64,000 nucleotides of DNA from DATLLN01 sp963797175 (lineage in GTDB: Bacteria; Actinomycetota; Thermoleophilia; Gaiellales; JAICJC01). Below are positions 48,463 to 58,547 of the stretch, piece after piece (the stretch's first letter is position 1; every line of letters begins with the position of its first letter). The notes below the pieces were generated by a model. The model was not told the origin of the DNA. It saw only the letters and a program-made list of their open reading frames with translations, and did no database searches. A program made the translations under genes and the position numbers. The DNA lies in assembly GCA_963797175.1 (NCBI GenBank), contig CAWCOL010000007.1:62001-126000 (forward strand), written 5' to 3'.

Positions 48463-48737
48463 CGGGCCACCTCGACGATCTCGGCGACGCGCCAGCGCTT
48501 GGTCTTGGACAGCGGCCGCGTCTCGACCACCCGCACCGTGTCGCCCAGCTTGGCCTGATTGGCCTCGTCGTGGCAGTGCAGCCGGATCGAGCGGCGCATC
48601 ATCTTCCCGTACTTCGGATGCGGCTTGAGGATGTCCACCCGGACGACGACGGTCTTGTCCATCGCGTCCGAGACGACCACCCCGCGGCGCTCCTTGCGCC
48701 TCCCCCGCTCGATTGTGGTGGTGCTCTGCTCGCTCAT
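48459..48737 (-). CDS. rpsQ: 30S ribosomal protein S17
   Basis: The 92-residue protein has the S17 OB-fold core (GVVVSDAMDKTVVVRVD, HDEANQAKLGDTVRVVETRP). It overlaps rpmC by 4 bp. Confidence 0.98.
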   Translation of the reverse strand: MSEQSTTTIERGRRKERRGVVVSDAMDKTVVVRVDILKPHPKYGKMMRRSIRLHCHDEANQAKLGDTVRVVETRPLSKTKRWRVAEIVEVAR

Positions 48738-48952
48738 GAGGTCCGTACCTTCCGGGCCTCGGCGGCCCGCTCGTGGCTGATGGTCAGGAGTCGCGCGATC
48801 TCGCGCTTCACCCGGGCCAGGGCGGCCGTGTTCTCGAGCGCGCCGGTGGCGTGCTGGAACCGCAGGTTGAACAACTCCTGCCGCTTCTCGTCCAGCGCGC
48901 GGACGAGCTCGTCATCGGTGGAGAGCTGATCTCGGAGGTCACTGGCCTTCAA
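48734..48952 (-). CDS. rpmC: 50S ribosomal protein L29
   Basis: The 72-residue helical hairpin protein contains KASDLRDQLSTDDELVRALD and the RFQHATGALENTAALARVKR signature. The TTG at 48952 is chosen because AGGAGG lies 5 nt upstream and the family begins MKASDL; an in-frame GTG at 48967 would translate the SD itself. The start lies within the end of rplP (14-bp overlap). Confidence 0.95.
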   Translation of the reverse strand: MKASDLRDQLSTDDELVRALDEKRQELFNLRFQHATGALENTAALARVKREIARLLTISHERAAEARKVRTS

Positions 48953-49367
48953 AGGGATCCTCCTCACGCCGCACGAACTTCGACTTGATCGGCAGCTTCA
49001 TCGCCGCCAGCCGGATCGCGTCCCGGGCCAGCGGCTCGGGCACGCCGGACAGCTCGAACATGACCCGGCCCGGCTTGACCACGGCCACCCAGAACTCGGG
49101 CGAGCCCTTGCCGGAGCCCATCCGCGTCTCGGCCGGCTTCTTGGTCACCGACTTGTCCGGGAAGATCGTGATCCAGACCTTGCCGCCGCGCTTGATCTTG
49201 CGGGTCATCGCGATACGAGCGGCCTCGATCTGGCGGTTCGTGACCCAGCCCTCCTCGAGGGCCTTGAGGCCGTACTCGCCGAACTGCACGCGGTTGCCGC
49301 CCTTGGACAGGCCGGTGCGGCGCCCCCGGTGCACCTTGCGGTACTTGGTTCGCTTGGGGAGCAGCAT
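48939..49367 (-). CDS. rplP: 50S ribosomal protein L16
   Basis: The 142-residue protein begins MLLPKRTKYRKVHRGRRTGL and shows the GSGKGSPEFWVAVVKPGRVM signature. ATG 49367 shares a base with the rpsC stop (TGATG). Confidence 0.98.
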   Translation of the reverse strand: MLLPKRTKYRKVHRGRRTGLSKGGNRVQFGEYGLKALEEGWVTNRQIEAARIAMTRKIKRGGKVWITIFPDKSVTKKPAETRMGSGKGSPEFWVAVVKPGRVMFELSGVPEPLARDAIRLAAMKLPIKSKFVRREEDPFEGQ

Positions 49368-50503
49368 CAGCCGTCACCCTCCGCGGGCGTCTCGGGCGCA
49401 GCCGGCTCGGGAGCCGGAGCCTCCGGGGCCGAAGCCTCGGGAGCGGCCGTCTCGGGCGCAGCGGCCTCGGGAGCCGCAGCCTCCGGGGCTGCGGCTGGGT
49501 TCTCGGGAGCGGCCTTCTTGGGTGCCGCCTTCGCAGGTGCTGCCTTCTCCGGCGCCGCGGTCTCGGGAGCAGCCGTCTCGGCTGCCGGCGTCTCCGGCGG
49601 AGCCGGGGTCGCGGGCCGCGGACGGGCGCGCCGTCCGCCGCCGCCGGGAGCCGTGCCGTCCCCGGGCGTGCTTCCGCCGCCACCGCCGCCACCGGAGCGG
49701 GGCCGCCGCGGACCACGTCCGCCGCCGCCGCCTCCGCCACCACCGCCGCCTCCGCCACCGCGGCGCGAGGGACGCGTGGGGCCGAGCTCCTCCGTCGCGC
49801 CGGGCCGGCCGCCGCGGCGCCGCCGCGCGTCCACCTCGCCCAGGCGCGTGCCGGCGGCATCGCGCTCGAAGCCCTCGGGCATGATCTCGCCCTTGTTGAT
49901 CCAGACCTTGACGCCGATCCGGCCGAACGTCGTCTTGGCCTCGGCGAAGCCGTAGTCGATGTCGGCGCGGAGCGTGTGCAGCGGCACCCGTCCCTCCGAG
50001 TACTGCTCGGAGCGGGACATCTCGGAGCCGCCCAGCCGCCCGCCGCAGCGGATCTTGACGCCCATCGCGCCCGACCGCATCGACGAGGACAGCGACCGCT
50101 TCATCGCACGCCGGAACGAGACGCGGTTCTGAAGCTGCTCGGCGATCGACTGCGCGACCAGCTTCGCGTCCAGCTCGGGCCGCTTGATCTCGGTGATGTT
50201 CACCTGGACGGCCTTGCCGGTCATGCCGTGCAGCTCCTTGCGCAGGGCATCGACCTCGGATCCCGACTTGCCGATCACGATCCCGGGCCGCGCCGTGTAG
50301 ATGTCCACGGTGATCCGCTGCTTGTCCTTGCGGATGTGGATGTCCGACAGGCCGGCATGCGAGAGCTTGCCGTAGATGTGGTCACGGATCTTGACGTCCT
50401 CGGCCAGGTAGCCGGAGAAGTCCTTGTCGGTGGTGAACCAGTTCGACTTCCAGGTGTGGATGACGCCCACGCGCAGGCCGCCGGGATGGACTTTGTGGCC
50501 CAT
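49367..50503 (-). CDS. rpsC: 30S ribosomal protein S3 with long low-complexity C-terminal tail
   Basis: Residues 1-215 are a normal S3 with KH domain (GIVIGKSGSEVDALRKEL) and C-terminal domain (GVKIRCGGRLGGSEMSRSEQ). About 160 extra residues follow: an Arg/Gly block with a run of 14 glycines, a second Gly run, then a long Ala/Pro/Glu region built of EAAAPE- and ETAAPE-like units. The tail is unfolded in appearance and the DNA is correspondingly repetitive. ATG 50503 shares its A with a TAA that closes the second half of the rplV tail frame. Confidence 0.96.
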   Translation of the reverse strand: MGHKVHPGGLRVGVIHTWKSNWFTTDKDFSGYLAEDVKIRDHIYGKLSHAGLSDIHIRKDKQRITVDIYTARPGIVIGKSGSEVDALRKELHGMTGKAVQVNITEIKRPELDAKLVAQSIAEQLQNRVSFRRAMKRSLSSSMRSGAMGVKIRCGGRLGGSEMSRSEQYSEGRVPLHTLRADIDYGFAEAKTTFGRIGVKVWINKGEIMPEGFERDAAGTRLGEVDARRRRGGRPGATEELGPTRPSRRGGGGGGGGGGGGGGRGPRRPRSGGGGGGGSTPGDGTAPGGGGRRARPRPATPAPPETPAAETAAPETAAPEKAAPAKAAPKKAAPENPAAAPEAAAPEAAAPETAAPEASAPEAPAPEPAAPETPAEGDG

Positions 50504-50704
50504 TAGGTGGTGGCCTCCTCATCGTCGTTCGGTGTCTCGTCGCCGGCGGGCTCGGCCTCCGGGGCCTCGGGCTCCGGCTCGGGCTCGGCTTCCGGCTCGG
50601 GCTCCGCCGCAGCCTCGGGCTCCGGTGCTGCCTCCGGCTCGGGCTCGGCCGCAGCTTCCGGCTCCGCCTCGGGCTCGGCGGGCGCTTCCGGCTCGGGCTC
50701 ACCG
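50503..50704 (-). other. Out-of-frame continuation of the rplV acidic tail
   Basis: Directly beyond the rplV stop, the minus strand in a shifted frame encodes about 65 residues of the same Glu/Pro/Ala composition (EPEPEAPAEPEAEPEAAAEP and similar) ending ATT and a TAA that overlaps the rpsC ATG. The match in composition, the absence of a start codon and the coupled stop-start indicate that this was once, or is through frameshifting, the end of L22. The net offset is +1 (or -2) nucleotides. Confidence 0.65.
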
Positions 50705-51304
50705 CAGCTTCCGGCCCGCCTCGGGCTCCACAGCCGCTTCCGGCTCCGCTTCGGTCTCGGGCGCAGCCTCGGTCTCCGCCGCAGCCTTGCGCGACCTGCG
50801 GGCGCGGGCGGGCTTGGGGGCGTCCTCGGCGGGCGTTTCGACCGCCTCCTCCTCCTCGACGTCGGCCTCGACCGCCGCGGCGACCGCATCGGCCGCACGC
50901 GGCACCCGGGCGGCCCGCTCCCGCTTGGGGCGGATCTCGCCGGGCAGCGCCGGGCTGACAATGATCGTGATGTGGCACGTGCGCTTGCGGATGCGGTTGA
51001 CCCGCCCGCGCGCGCGGGCGCGCCAGCGCTTGAGCGTGGGGCCTTCGTCCGCCGTGGCGGCGACGACGATCAGCTCCTCGGCGTCGTGCCCGGAGTTGTT
51101 CTCGGCGTTGGCGATGGCGGACTTCAGCACCTTGCCGGCGTCGCGCGCGACGGCCCGCGTCTGGAACTGGAGCACGGCCTGCGCGTCGGTCGCCGGAAGG
51201 CCGCGGATGTGCTCGAGCACGAGCCGCGCCTTGCGTGCGGACGAGCGCACGTACCGCGCCTGCGCGCGGATCAGCTCCCGCTCCTCGGTGGTCTGCACTG
51301 CCAT
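50699..51304 (-). CDS. rplV: 50S ribosomal protein L22 with acidic tail (frameshifted)
   Basis: The first ~125 residues are a standard L22 (RYVRSSARKARLVLEHIRGL, LKRWRARARGRVNRIRKRTC). A tail rich in Ala, Glu and Pro follows and stops at TGA 50699-50701 after EPEAGRKLR. A further tail in a different frame leads to rpsC, so the annotated end is probably a frameshift, either real, programmed or a sequence error. The essential ribosomal core is intact. It lies 4 bp from rpsS. Confidence 0.93.
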   Translation of the reverse strand: MAVQTTEERELIRAQARYVRSSARKARLVLEHIRGLPATDAQAVLQFQTRAVARDAGKVLKSAIANAENNSGHDAEELIVVAATADEGPTLKRWRARARGRVNRIRKRTCHITIIVSPALPGEIRPKRERAARVPRAADAVAAAVEADVEEEEAVETPAEDAPKPARARRSRKAAAETEAAPETEAEPEAAVEPEAGRKLR

Positions 51305-51308
51305 CAGT

Positions 51309-51593
51309 TCAGCGACCCTTCAGCTTGCTCGTGCGGTCGTTGCCATGCCCGCGGTAGGTGCGCGTGGGCGCGAACTCGCCCAGCTTGTGGCCCACCATCG
51401 ACTCCGAGACGAAGACCGGCACGTGCTTGCGGCCGTCGTGCACCGCGATCGTGTGGCCGACGAACTCGGGGAAGATCGTGGACGTGCGCGACCACGTCCG
51501 GAGCATGCGCTTCTGCTTGGTCTCGTTCATCTCCTCGACGCGCTTCAACAGCTTCGGATCGACGAAAGGCCCCTTCTTGCTCGAACGGCTCAC
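51309..51593 (-). CDS. rpsS: 30S ribosomal protein S19
   Basis: The 94-residue protein begins SRSSKKGPFVDPKLLKRVEE after GTG 51593, which overlaps the rplB stop as GTGA. The C-terminal GEFAPTRTYRGHG is conserved. Confidence 0.97.
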   Translation of the reverse strand: MSRSSKKGPFVDPKLLKRVEEMNETKQKRMLRTWSRTSTIFPEFVGHTIAVHDGRKHVPVFVSESMVGHKLGEFAPTRTYRGHGNDRTSKLKGR

Positions 51594-52429
51594 CTGTTGC
51601 CCTTCCCTCGCTTGCGCGACCGAACGATGTCGTTGGTCGACGCCTTCTTCTTGTTCCGGGTGCGGAACCCGAGCGTCGGCTTGCCCCACGGCGTAACCGG
51701 GTGCGAGCCCTTGTTCTTGCCCTCGCCGCCACCGTGCGGGTGGTCGACCGGGTTCATCACGGTGCCGCGGACGGTGGGGCGCTTGCCCTTCCACCGCGAC
51801 CGCCCGGCCTTGCCGCCGGACTCGATCTCGTGGGTGACGTTGCCGAGCTGGCCGATGGTCGCCCGGCACTCGGCGCTGACCCGCCGCATCTCGCCCGAGG
51901 GCAGCCGCAGCAGCGCCTGGCCCGACTCCTTGGCGACCAGCTGGGCCGAGCCGCCGGCCGAGCGCACCATCTTGCCGCCCTGTCCGGGCCGCAGCTCGAT
52001 GTTGTGCACGGTCGTGCCGGTCGGGATCGACGACAGCGGCAGGGCGTTGCCCGGCCGGATGTCCACATTCGCGCCCGACTCGACGGTCGCGCCCACGGTC
52101 AGCCGCAGCGGCGCCAGGATGTAGCGCTTCTCGCCGTCGGTGTAGTGGAGCAGCGCGATCCGCGCAGACCGGTTGGGGTCGTACTCGATCGAGTGCACCT
52201 TGGCCGCGACGCCGTCCTTGCGCCGCTTGAAGTCGATGATGCGGTAGCGGCGCTTGTGGCCGCCGCCCTGGTGGCGCGTGGTGATCCGGCCGTTGTTGTT
52301 GCGGCCGCCCTTCTTGGAGATCGGGGCGAGCAGCGTCTTCTCCGGCTCGGAGGTGGTGATCTCGGCGAAGTCGGACACCGACATGAACCGGCGACCGGCC
52401 GACGTTGGCCTGAATTTTCTGACTGCCAC
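51590..52429 (-). CDS. rplB: 50S ribosomal protein L2
   Basis: The 279-residue protein has HQGGGHKRRYRIIDFKR and the peptidyl-transferase-proximal VMNPVDHPHGGGEG with the conserved His. It follows rplW directly. Confidence 0.98.
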   Translation of the reverse strand: MAVRKFRPTSAGRRFMSVSDFAEITTSEPEKTLLAPISKKGGRNNNGRITTRHQGGGHKRRYRIIDFKRRKDGVAAKVHSIEYDPNRSARIALLHYTDGEKRYILAPLRLTVGATVESGANVDIRPGNALPLSSIPTGTTVHNIELRPGQGGKMVRSAGGSAQLVAKESGQALLRLPSGEMRRVSAECRATIGQLGNVTHEIESGGKAGRSRWKGKRPTVRGTVMNPVDHPHGGGEGKNKGSHPVTPWGKPTLGFRTRNKKKASTNDIVRSRKRGKGNR

Positions 52430-52726
52430 CTAGACCCCCGGTCCGAACGCGTCGATGGTCTGTCCCTCGGCGACCGTGACGACCGCCTTCTTCCAGCCCG
52501 GGCGCGTGCCCTGGTGCATGCCGCGCCGCTTGGGCTTGGCCGGCATCTTGATCACGTTGACGCCGATCACGTCCACCGAGAACAGGCGCTCGACGGCCTG
52601 GCGGATCTCGGTCTTGTGCGCGTCGGAGTGGACGCGGAAGGTGTACTTGCCGCGTTCGCCGATCATGCCGTAGCTCTTCTCCGACACGACCGGTGCCAGC
52701 AGCACCGAGCGGGGATCGCCGTTCAC
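52430..52726 (-). CDS. rplW: 50S ribosomal protein L23
   Basis: The 98-residue tunnel-exit protein shows LLAPVVSEKSYGMIGERGKY and VNVIKMPAKPKRRGMHQGTR. It overlaps rplD by 4 bp and docks trigger factor and SRP in other bacteria. Confidence 0.98.
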   Translation of the reverse strand: MNGDPRSVLLAPVVSEKSYGMIGERGKYTFRVHSDAHKTEIRQAVERLFSVDVIGVNVIKMPAKPKRRGMHQGTRPGWKKAVVTVAEGQTIDAFGPGV

Positions 52727-53349
52727 GTCCGCTCACCGCCTTCCAGCGCGCTCAGGGCCGCCTTGGACACGAGCACCGAGCGCCCCCAGACCAGGTCGGC
52801 CACCTCGAGCTCGCCGATCTCGGCCACGTGCGTGCGGGCCAGGTTGCGGAACGAGCGGGCCAGCGCGTCCTCGCCGCGAGCGACGACGACGACCAGCGGG
52901 CGCTGCTCGCGCCAGCCCTCGAGCAGCCCGACGGCCGCCTTCGTGCTGGGCTCGGTCAGCTTGGAGCCGTCCACGGTGGCGATGCTGCCGCCGGCGACGT
53001 GGGCGGAGAGCGCGATCCGCAGCGCCTTGATCCGCTGCTTGCGGTTGACCTTGCCGACGTAGTTGCGCGGATGCGGGCCGAACACGACGCCGCCGCCCGC
53101 CCACTGGGGGGCGCGGGTCGTGCCCTGGCGGGCACGGCCGGTGCCCTTCTGGCGCCACGGCTTCGCCCGGCCGCCGGCCACGAGGCCGCGCGTCTTGGTC
53201 GCGTGGGTGCCCTGCCGGCGCGCGGCCAGCTCGGACTTGACCACCTGGTGGACGAGGGGATCGTTCCGCTCCAGGCCGAAGACCTCGGCGTCGAGCTTGG
53301 CGGCCGCGCCGCCGCCCAGGGTGGGTGCGCTCAGCTTGGCGGTGGCCAT
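52723..53349 (-). CDS. rplD: 50S ribosomal protein L4
   Basis: The 208-residue protein contains the internal loop TRGLVAGGRAKPWRQKGTGR and GGGVVFGPHPRNYVGKVNRK. It shares one base with the rplC stop. Confidence 0.98.
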   Translation of the reverse strand: MATAKLSAPTLGGGAAAKLDAEVFGLERNDPLVHQVVKSELAARRQGTHATKTRGLVAGGRAKPWRQKGTGRARQGTTRAPQWAGGGVVFGPHPRNYVGKVNRKQRIKALRIALSAHVAGGSIATVDGSKLTEPSTKAAVGLLEGWREQRPLVVVVARGEDALARSFRNLARTHVAEIGELEVADLVWGRSVLVSKAALSALEGGERT

Positions 53350-53966
53350 CAGGCGTCACTCCGGATCTCGACGATGCCGCCGACGGAGCCGGGAACGGCC
53401 CCCGCCACCAGCAGCAGGTTGCGCTCGACATCGATCTCGGCGACCGTCAGGCCGCGCTGGGTGACGCGATCGCCGCCCATCCGGCCCGCCATCTTCATCC
53501 CCTTGCGCACGCGGGCGGGCGTGGCGGAGGCACCGATCGAGCCGGGCTTTCGGATGTTGTGGGAGCCGTGGCTGACGGGGCCGCGGTGGAAGTTGTGGCG
53601 CTTGATCGTGCCGGCGAAGCCCTTGCCCTTGGACGTGCCGCTGACCTTGATCTGCTCGCCCGGCTCGAAGCTCTCGACGGTGACCGTGTCGCCGACGGCC
53701 AGGCCCTCGGCGTCGCGGATCTCGACCAGGTGCCGGTGCGCAGCGACGCCGGCCCGCTTCAGGTGCCCCGCCTCGGGGCGCGAGATCTTCCGCTCCTTGA
53801 CGGCGCCGAAGGCGAGCTGCACGGCCGTGTAGCCGTCCGTCTCGTCCGTCTTCACCTGCACGACGGGGCACGGTCCAGCCTCGATCACGGTCACCGAGGT
53901 GACCTTGCCGGACTCCTGGTCGAAGAGCTGGGTCATGCCCAGCTTCGTGCCGACGATGCCTTTCAC
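53349..53966 (-). CDS. rplC: 50S ribosomal protein L3
   Basis: The 205-residue protein begins MKGIVGTKLGMTQLFDQESG and has the central GTSKGKGFAGTIKRHNF and HGSHNIRKPGSIGASATP. It overlaps rpsJ by 4 bp. Confidence 0.98.
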   Translation of the reverse strand: MKGIVGTKLGMTQLFDQESGKVTSVTVIEAGPCPVVQVKTDETDGYTAVQLAFGAVKERKISRPEAGHLKRAGVAAHRHLVEIRDAEGLAVGDTVTVESFEPGEQIKVSGTSKGKGFAGTIKRHNFHRGPVSHGSHNIRKPGSIGASATPARVRKGMKMAGRMGGDRVTQRGLTVAEIDVERNLLLVAGAVPGSVGGIVEIRSDA

Positions 53967-54271
53967 AGCTTGATCTCGATGTCCACGCCTGCGGGCAGGT
54001 CGAGCCGCATCAGCGAGTCGACCGTCTTCGGCGTCGGTTGATGGATGTCGATCAGCCGCTTGTGCGTGCGGATCTCGAAGTGCTCCCGCGAGTCCTTGTC
54101 CTTGAAGGGACCGCGGATCACGCAGTACACGTTCTTCTCCGTCGGGAGGGGCACAGGCCCCGAGACCGTGGCCCCGGTGCGCTGTGCCGTCTCGACGATG
54201 GACCGCGCCGAGAGATCGACCTGTGTGTGGTCGTATCCCTTCAGCCGGATGCGGATCTTCTGCTGCGCCAC
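53963..54271 (-). CDS. rpsJ: 30S ribosomal protein S10
   Basis: The 102-residue protein has RIRLKGYDHTQVDLSARSIV and the RTHKRLIDIHQPTPKTVDSL signature. It heads the S10 gene series, 20 bp after tuf. Confidence 0.98.
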   Translation of the reverse strand: MAQQKIRIRLKGYDHTQVDLSARSIVETAQRTGATVSGPVPLPTEKNVYCVIRGPFKDKDSREHFEIRTHKRLIDIHQPTPKTVDSLMRLDLPAGVDIEIKL

Positions 54272-54291
54272 TTGGAGGTTGCCGTGCCTTC

Positions 54292-55482
<1,191 letters not shown>

Positions 55483-55520
55483 GGTGTCTTCCTATCTCCT
55501 TTGTCTGGCCCGAACCGTGG

Positions 55521-57629
55521 TTATGCCCTGGTCTCGACGAGCTTCTCGGCGATCGACTGGGGGACCTCCGCGTAGTGGAGGAACTGCATGGTGTACGTCG
55601 CGCGCCCCTGGCTCATGGTGCGCACGTCTGTGGCGTAGCCGAACATCTCGGCCAGCGGGACGCGGGCGCGGATCACCTGGGCGTTGCCGCGAGGCTCCAT
55701 CCCTTCGATCTGCCCGCGCCGCGAGTTGATGTTGCCGATGACGTCGCCCATGTAGTCCTCGGGGGTGACGACCTCGACGGCCATCACCGGCTCGAGCAGC
55801 ACGGGGCCCGCCCTGCGGCACGCCTCCTTGAAGGCCATCGAGCCGGCCACCTTGAACGCCGACTCCGAGGAGTCCACGTCGTGGTACGAGCCGTCCACCA
55901 GCTCGATGTGCACGTCCACGACCGGGAACCCGGACAGAACGCCCGCCTCGGCGGCCTCGCGGATGCCCGCGTCCACCGACGAGATGTACTCACGGGGGAT
56001 GGCGCCGCCGACGATCTTGTTGTCGAACAGGTAGCCCTCACCCTGCGTGTTCGGCTCGAGGTTGATGACCGCGTCGCCGTACTGGCCGCGACCGCCGGAC
56101 TGGCGCACGAACTTGCCGCGCACGTTCTCGACGCGGCGGCGGACCGTCTCCCGGTAGGCCACCTGGGGGCGGCCGACGTTGGCGTCCACCTTGAACTCGC
56201 GCATCAGCCGGTCGACGATGATCTCCAGGTGGAGCTCGCCCATGCCGGCGATGATGGTCTGGCCGGTCTCCTCGTTGGTGCGGACGCGGAAGGTCGGGTC
56301 CTCCTCGGCCAGCCGCTGGAGGGCGCCGGTGAGCTTGTCCTGGTCGGCCTTGGTGCGCGGCTCGACGGCCACGTCGATGACGGGGTCGGGGAAGTCGATC
56401 GACTCCAGCACGACCACCGCGTTCTCGGCGCACAGCGTGTCGCCGGTGGTGGTCTGCTTGAGCCCGACCGCGGCCGCGATCGCGCCGGCGCCGATCTGCT
56501 CGACGTCCTCGCGGTGGTTGGCGTGCATCTCGAGCACGCGGCCGACCCGCTCCTTGCGCCCGGTGGACGCGTTCAGCACGTAGGAGCCGGAGTTGAGCTT
56601 GCCCGAGTAGACGCGGAAGTACGTCAGCTTGCCGACGTAGGGATCGGTCATCACCTTGAACGCCAGCGCGGCGAACGGCTGGTCGAGGGCGGCCGGCCGC
56701 TCGACCTGCTCGCCGGTCTTGGGATCGGTGCCGACGACCGGCGGCACGTCGATCGGCGCCGGCAGGTAGTCGATGACCGCGTCCAGCAGCGACTGGACGC
56801 CCTTGTTCTTGAACGCGGAGCCGAGCAGCACGGGCGTGATCGAGAGGTCGAGCGTGGCCGCCCGAACGGCAGCGCGCAGCTGCGCCTCCTCGATCGGCTC
56901 GTCCTCGAGGAACGCGATCATGATGCCCTCGTCGTGGTCGGCGACCGCCTCGATCAGGTCGTGGCGGTACTGCTCCGCCTGCTCGACCAGCTCGGCGGGG
57001 ATCTCGCCCTCGTCCCACTTCTGGCCCAGCGAGTCCACGTAGCGGATCGCCTTCATGGTCAGCAGGTCGACGTGCCCCTCGAAGCCGTCCTCGGCGCCGA
57101 TCGGGATCTGGACGGGCACCGCCGCGGCGCCCAGCCGGTCGACCATCGTGGCGACGGCGTTGAAGAAGTCCGCGCCGGTGCGGTCCATCTTGTTGATGAA
57201 CGCGATCCGGGGGACGCCGTACTTGTCGGCCTGCCGCCAGACGGTCTCCGACTGCGGCTGCACCCCGGCGACGGAGTCGAACAGGGCGACGGCGCCGTCC
57301 AGCACGCGCAGCGAGCGCTCCACCTCGACCGTAAAGTCCACGTGCCCGGGCGTATCAATAATGTTGATGCGGCAATCGCGCCAGAAGCACGTGGTGGCGG
57401 CGGAGGTGATCGTGATCCCCCGCTCCTGCTCCTGCACCATCCAGTCCATGGTGGCGGCGCCCTCGTGCACCTCGCCCATCTTGTGGGTGCGGCCGGTGTA
57501 GTAGAGGATCCGCTCGGTGGTGGTCGTCTTGCCGGCGTCGATGTGGGCCATGATGCCGATGTTGCGCACCTTGTCCAGCTCGTCCATCCGGGGCACGCGT
57601 GCGCCCTCTTGCGTCTGCGTCACAGCCAT
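55521..57629 (-). CDS. fusA: Elongation factor G
   Basis: The 702-residue translocase GTPase has G1 AHIDAGKTT, the switch segment ERGITITSA, G3 DTPGHVDFT and G4 NKMD, followed by domains II-V. It is preceded by rpsG (10 bp). Confidence 0.98.
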   Translation of the reverse strand: MAVTQTQEGARVPRMDELDKVRNIGIMAHIDAGKTTTTERILYYTGRTHKMGEVHEGAATMDWMVQEQERGITITSAATTCFWRDCRINIIDTPGHVDFTVEVERSLRVLDGAVALFDSVAGVQPQSETVWRQADKYGVPRIAFINKMDRTGADFFNAVATMVDRLGAAAVPVQIPIGAEDGFEGHVDLLTMKAIRYVDSLGQKWDEGEIPAELVEQAEQYRHDLIEAVADHDEGIMIAFLEDEPIEEAQLRAAVRAATLDLSITPVLLGSAFKNKGVQSLLDAVIDYLPAPIDVPPVVGTDPKTGEQVERPAALDQPFAALAFKVMTDPYVGKLTYFRVYSGKLNSGSYVLNASTGRKERVGRVLEMHANHREDVEQIGAGAIAAAVGLKQTTTGDTLCAENAVVVLESIDFPDPVIDVAVEPRTKADQDKLTGALQRLAEEDPTFRVRTNEETGQTIIAGMGELHLEIIVDRLMREFKVDANVGRPQVAYRETVRRRVENVRGKFVRQSGGRGQYGDAVINLEPNTQGEGYLFDNKIVGGAIPREYISSVDAGIREAAEAGVLSGFPVVDVHIELVDGSYHDVDSSESAFKVAGSMAFKEACRRAGPVLLEPVMAVEVVTPEDYMGDVIGNINSRRGQIEGMEPRGNAQVIRARVPLAEMFGYATDVRTMSQGRATYTMQFLHYAEVPQSIAEKLVETRA

Positions 57630-57639
57630 CAGCTACACC

Positions 57640-58110
57640 TCACCAGCGATAGTGCGCGAAGGCCTTGTTGGCCTGCGCCATCCGGTAGATGTCGTCCTTC
57701 CGCTTGTACGCGCCACCCTGCTGGTTGGTCGCATCCAGGATCTCCGAGGCGAGCTTGTCGTGCATCTCCTTCTCGCGGCGCTGGCGCGCGAACGTCACCA
57801 GCCAGCGCACGGCGAGCGTGCGGGCGCGCCGCTGCGGGACCTCGATCGGGACCTGGTAGTTGGCGCCGCCGACGCGGCGCGAGCGCACCTCGAGCACGGG
57901 CGTGACCGACTTGATCGCGCGCTCCAGCACCTCCACCGGGCTCTGGCCGGTCTTCTGACCGACCGTCTCCAACGCCTGGTAGACGATGTGCTCGGCGGCG
58001 GACTTCTTGCCGTCCAGCATGACCCGGTTGATCACCTGGGTGACCAGCGTCGAGTCGTAGACGGGGTCGCGCAGCAGCGGGCGCGGCGAGATCTCTGCAC
58101 GGCGCGGCAT
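57640..58110 (-). CDS. rpsG: 30S ribosomal protein S7
   Basis: The 156-residue protein starts MPRRAEISPRPLLRDPVYDS and carries RVGGANYQVPIEVPQRR and AYKRKDDIYRMAQANKAFAH. ATG 58110 shares a base with the rpsL stop. Confidence 0.98.
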   Translation of the reverse strand: MPRRAEISPRPLLRDPVYDSTLVTQVINRVMLDGKKSAAEHIVYQALETVGQKTGQSPVEVLERAIKSVTPVLEVRSRRVGGANYQVPIEVPQRRARTLAVRWLVTFARQRREKEMHDKLASEILDATNQQGGAYKRKDDIYRMAQANKAFAHYRW

Positions 58111-58481
58111 CAGGAAGCCCTCTTCGCGCCGTACTTGCTGCGGGCCTGCTTGCGATCGTTGACGCCGAACGTGTCCAGCGCCGCCCGGATGATCTTGTAG
58201 CGCACGCCCGGCAGGTCCTTGACGCGGCCGCCGCGGATCAGCACGACCGAGTGCTCCTGCAGGTTGTGACCGACGCCCGGGATGTAGGCCGTGACCTCCT
58301 CGCCGTTGGTCAGCCGCACGCGTGCGACCTTGCGCAGCGCGGAGTTCGGCTTCTTCGGCGTGACGGTGTAGACGCGCGTGCAGACGCCGCGCTTCTGCGG
58401 GGCGCCGCGCAGGTGCGGCGTCTTGGTCTTGGCCAGCGCCTTGCTGCGCGGCTTCCGGACGAGCTGATTGATCGTCGGCAT
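58110..58481 (-). CDS. rpsL: 30S ribosomal protein S12
   Basis: The 123-residue protein begins MPTINQLVRKPRSKALAKTK and shows the decoding-site loop TPKKPNSALRKVARVRLTNG. The lysine that streptomycin-resistance mutations alter is in this PKKPNSA segment and is wild type; the second such site, GVRYKI after VKDLPGVRY, is also normal. Confidence 0.98.
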   Translation of the reverse strand: MPTINQLVRKPRSKALAKTKTPHLRGAPQKRGVCTRVYTVTPKKPNSALRKVARVRLTNGEEVTAYIPGVGHNLQEHSVVLIRGGRVKDLPGVRYKIIRAALDTFGVNDRKQARSKYGAKRAS

Positions 58482-58547
58482 GGAGAGGAGAAAACGTCCT
58501 TCTGATCGCGGGCAAACGAACGCAGCCCAACCGGGCCGCGACCGGGG

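Noticed and set aside
49640..49780. Poly-proline/poly-glycine tract as a CRISPR or tandem-repeat locus
   Set aside because: It is the codon repeat of the S3 tail; there are no spacers or evenly spaced palindromic repeats, and no CRISPR array was seen anywhere.
50507..53062. Very long open frame on the plus strand opposite rplV-rplC
   Set aside because: It is antisense to well-conserved ribosomal genes, has a composition explained by GC-rich codon shadows, and its repetitive Ser/Gly region mirrors the L22 tail.
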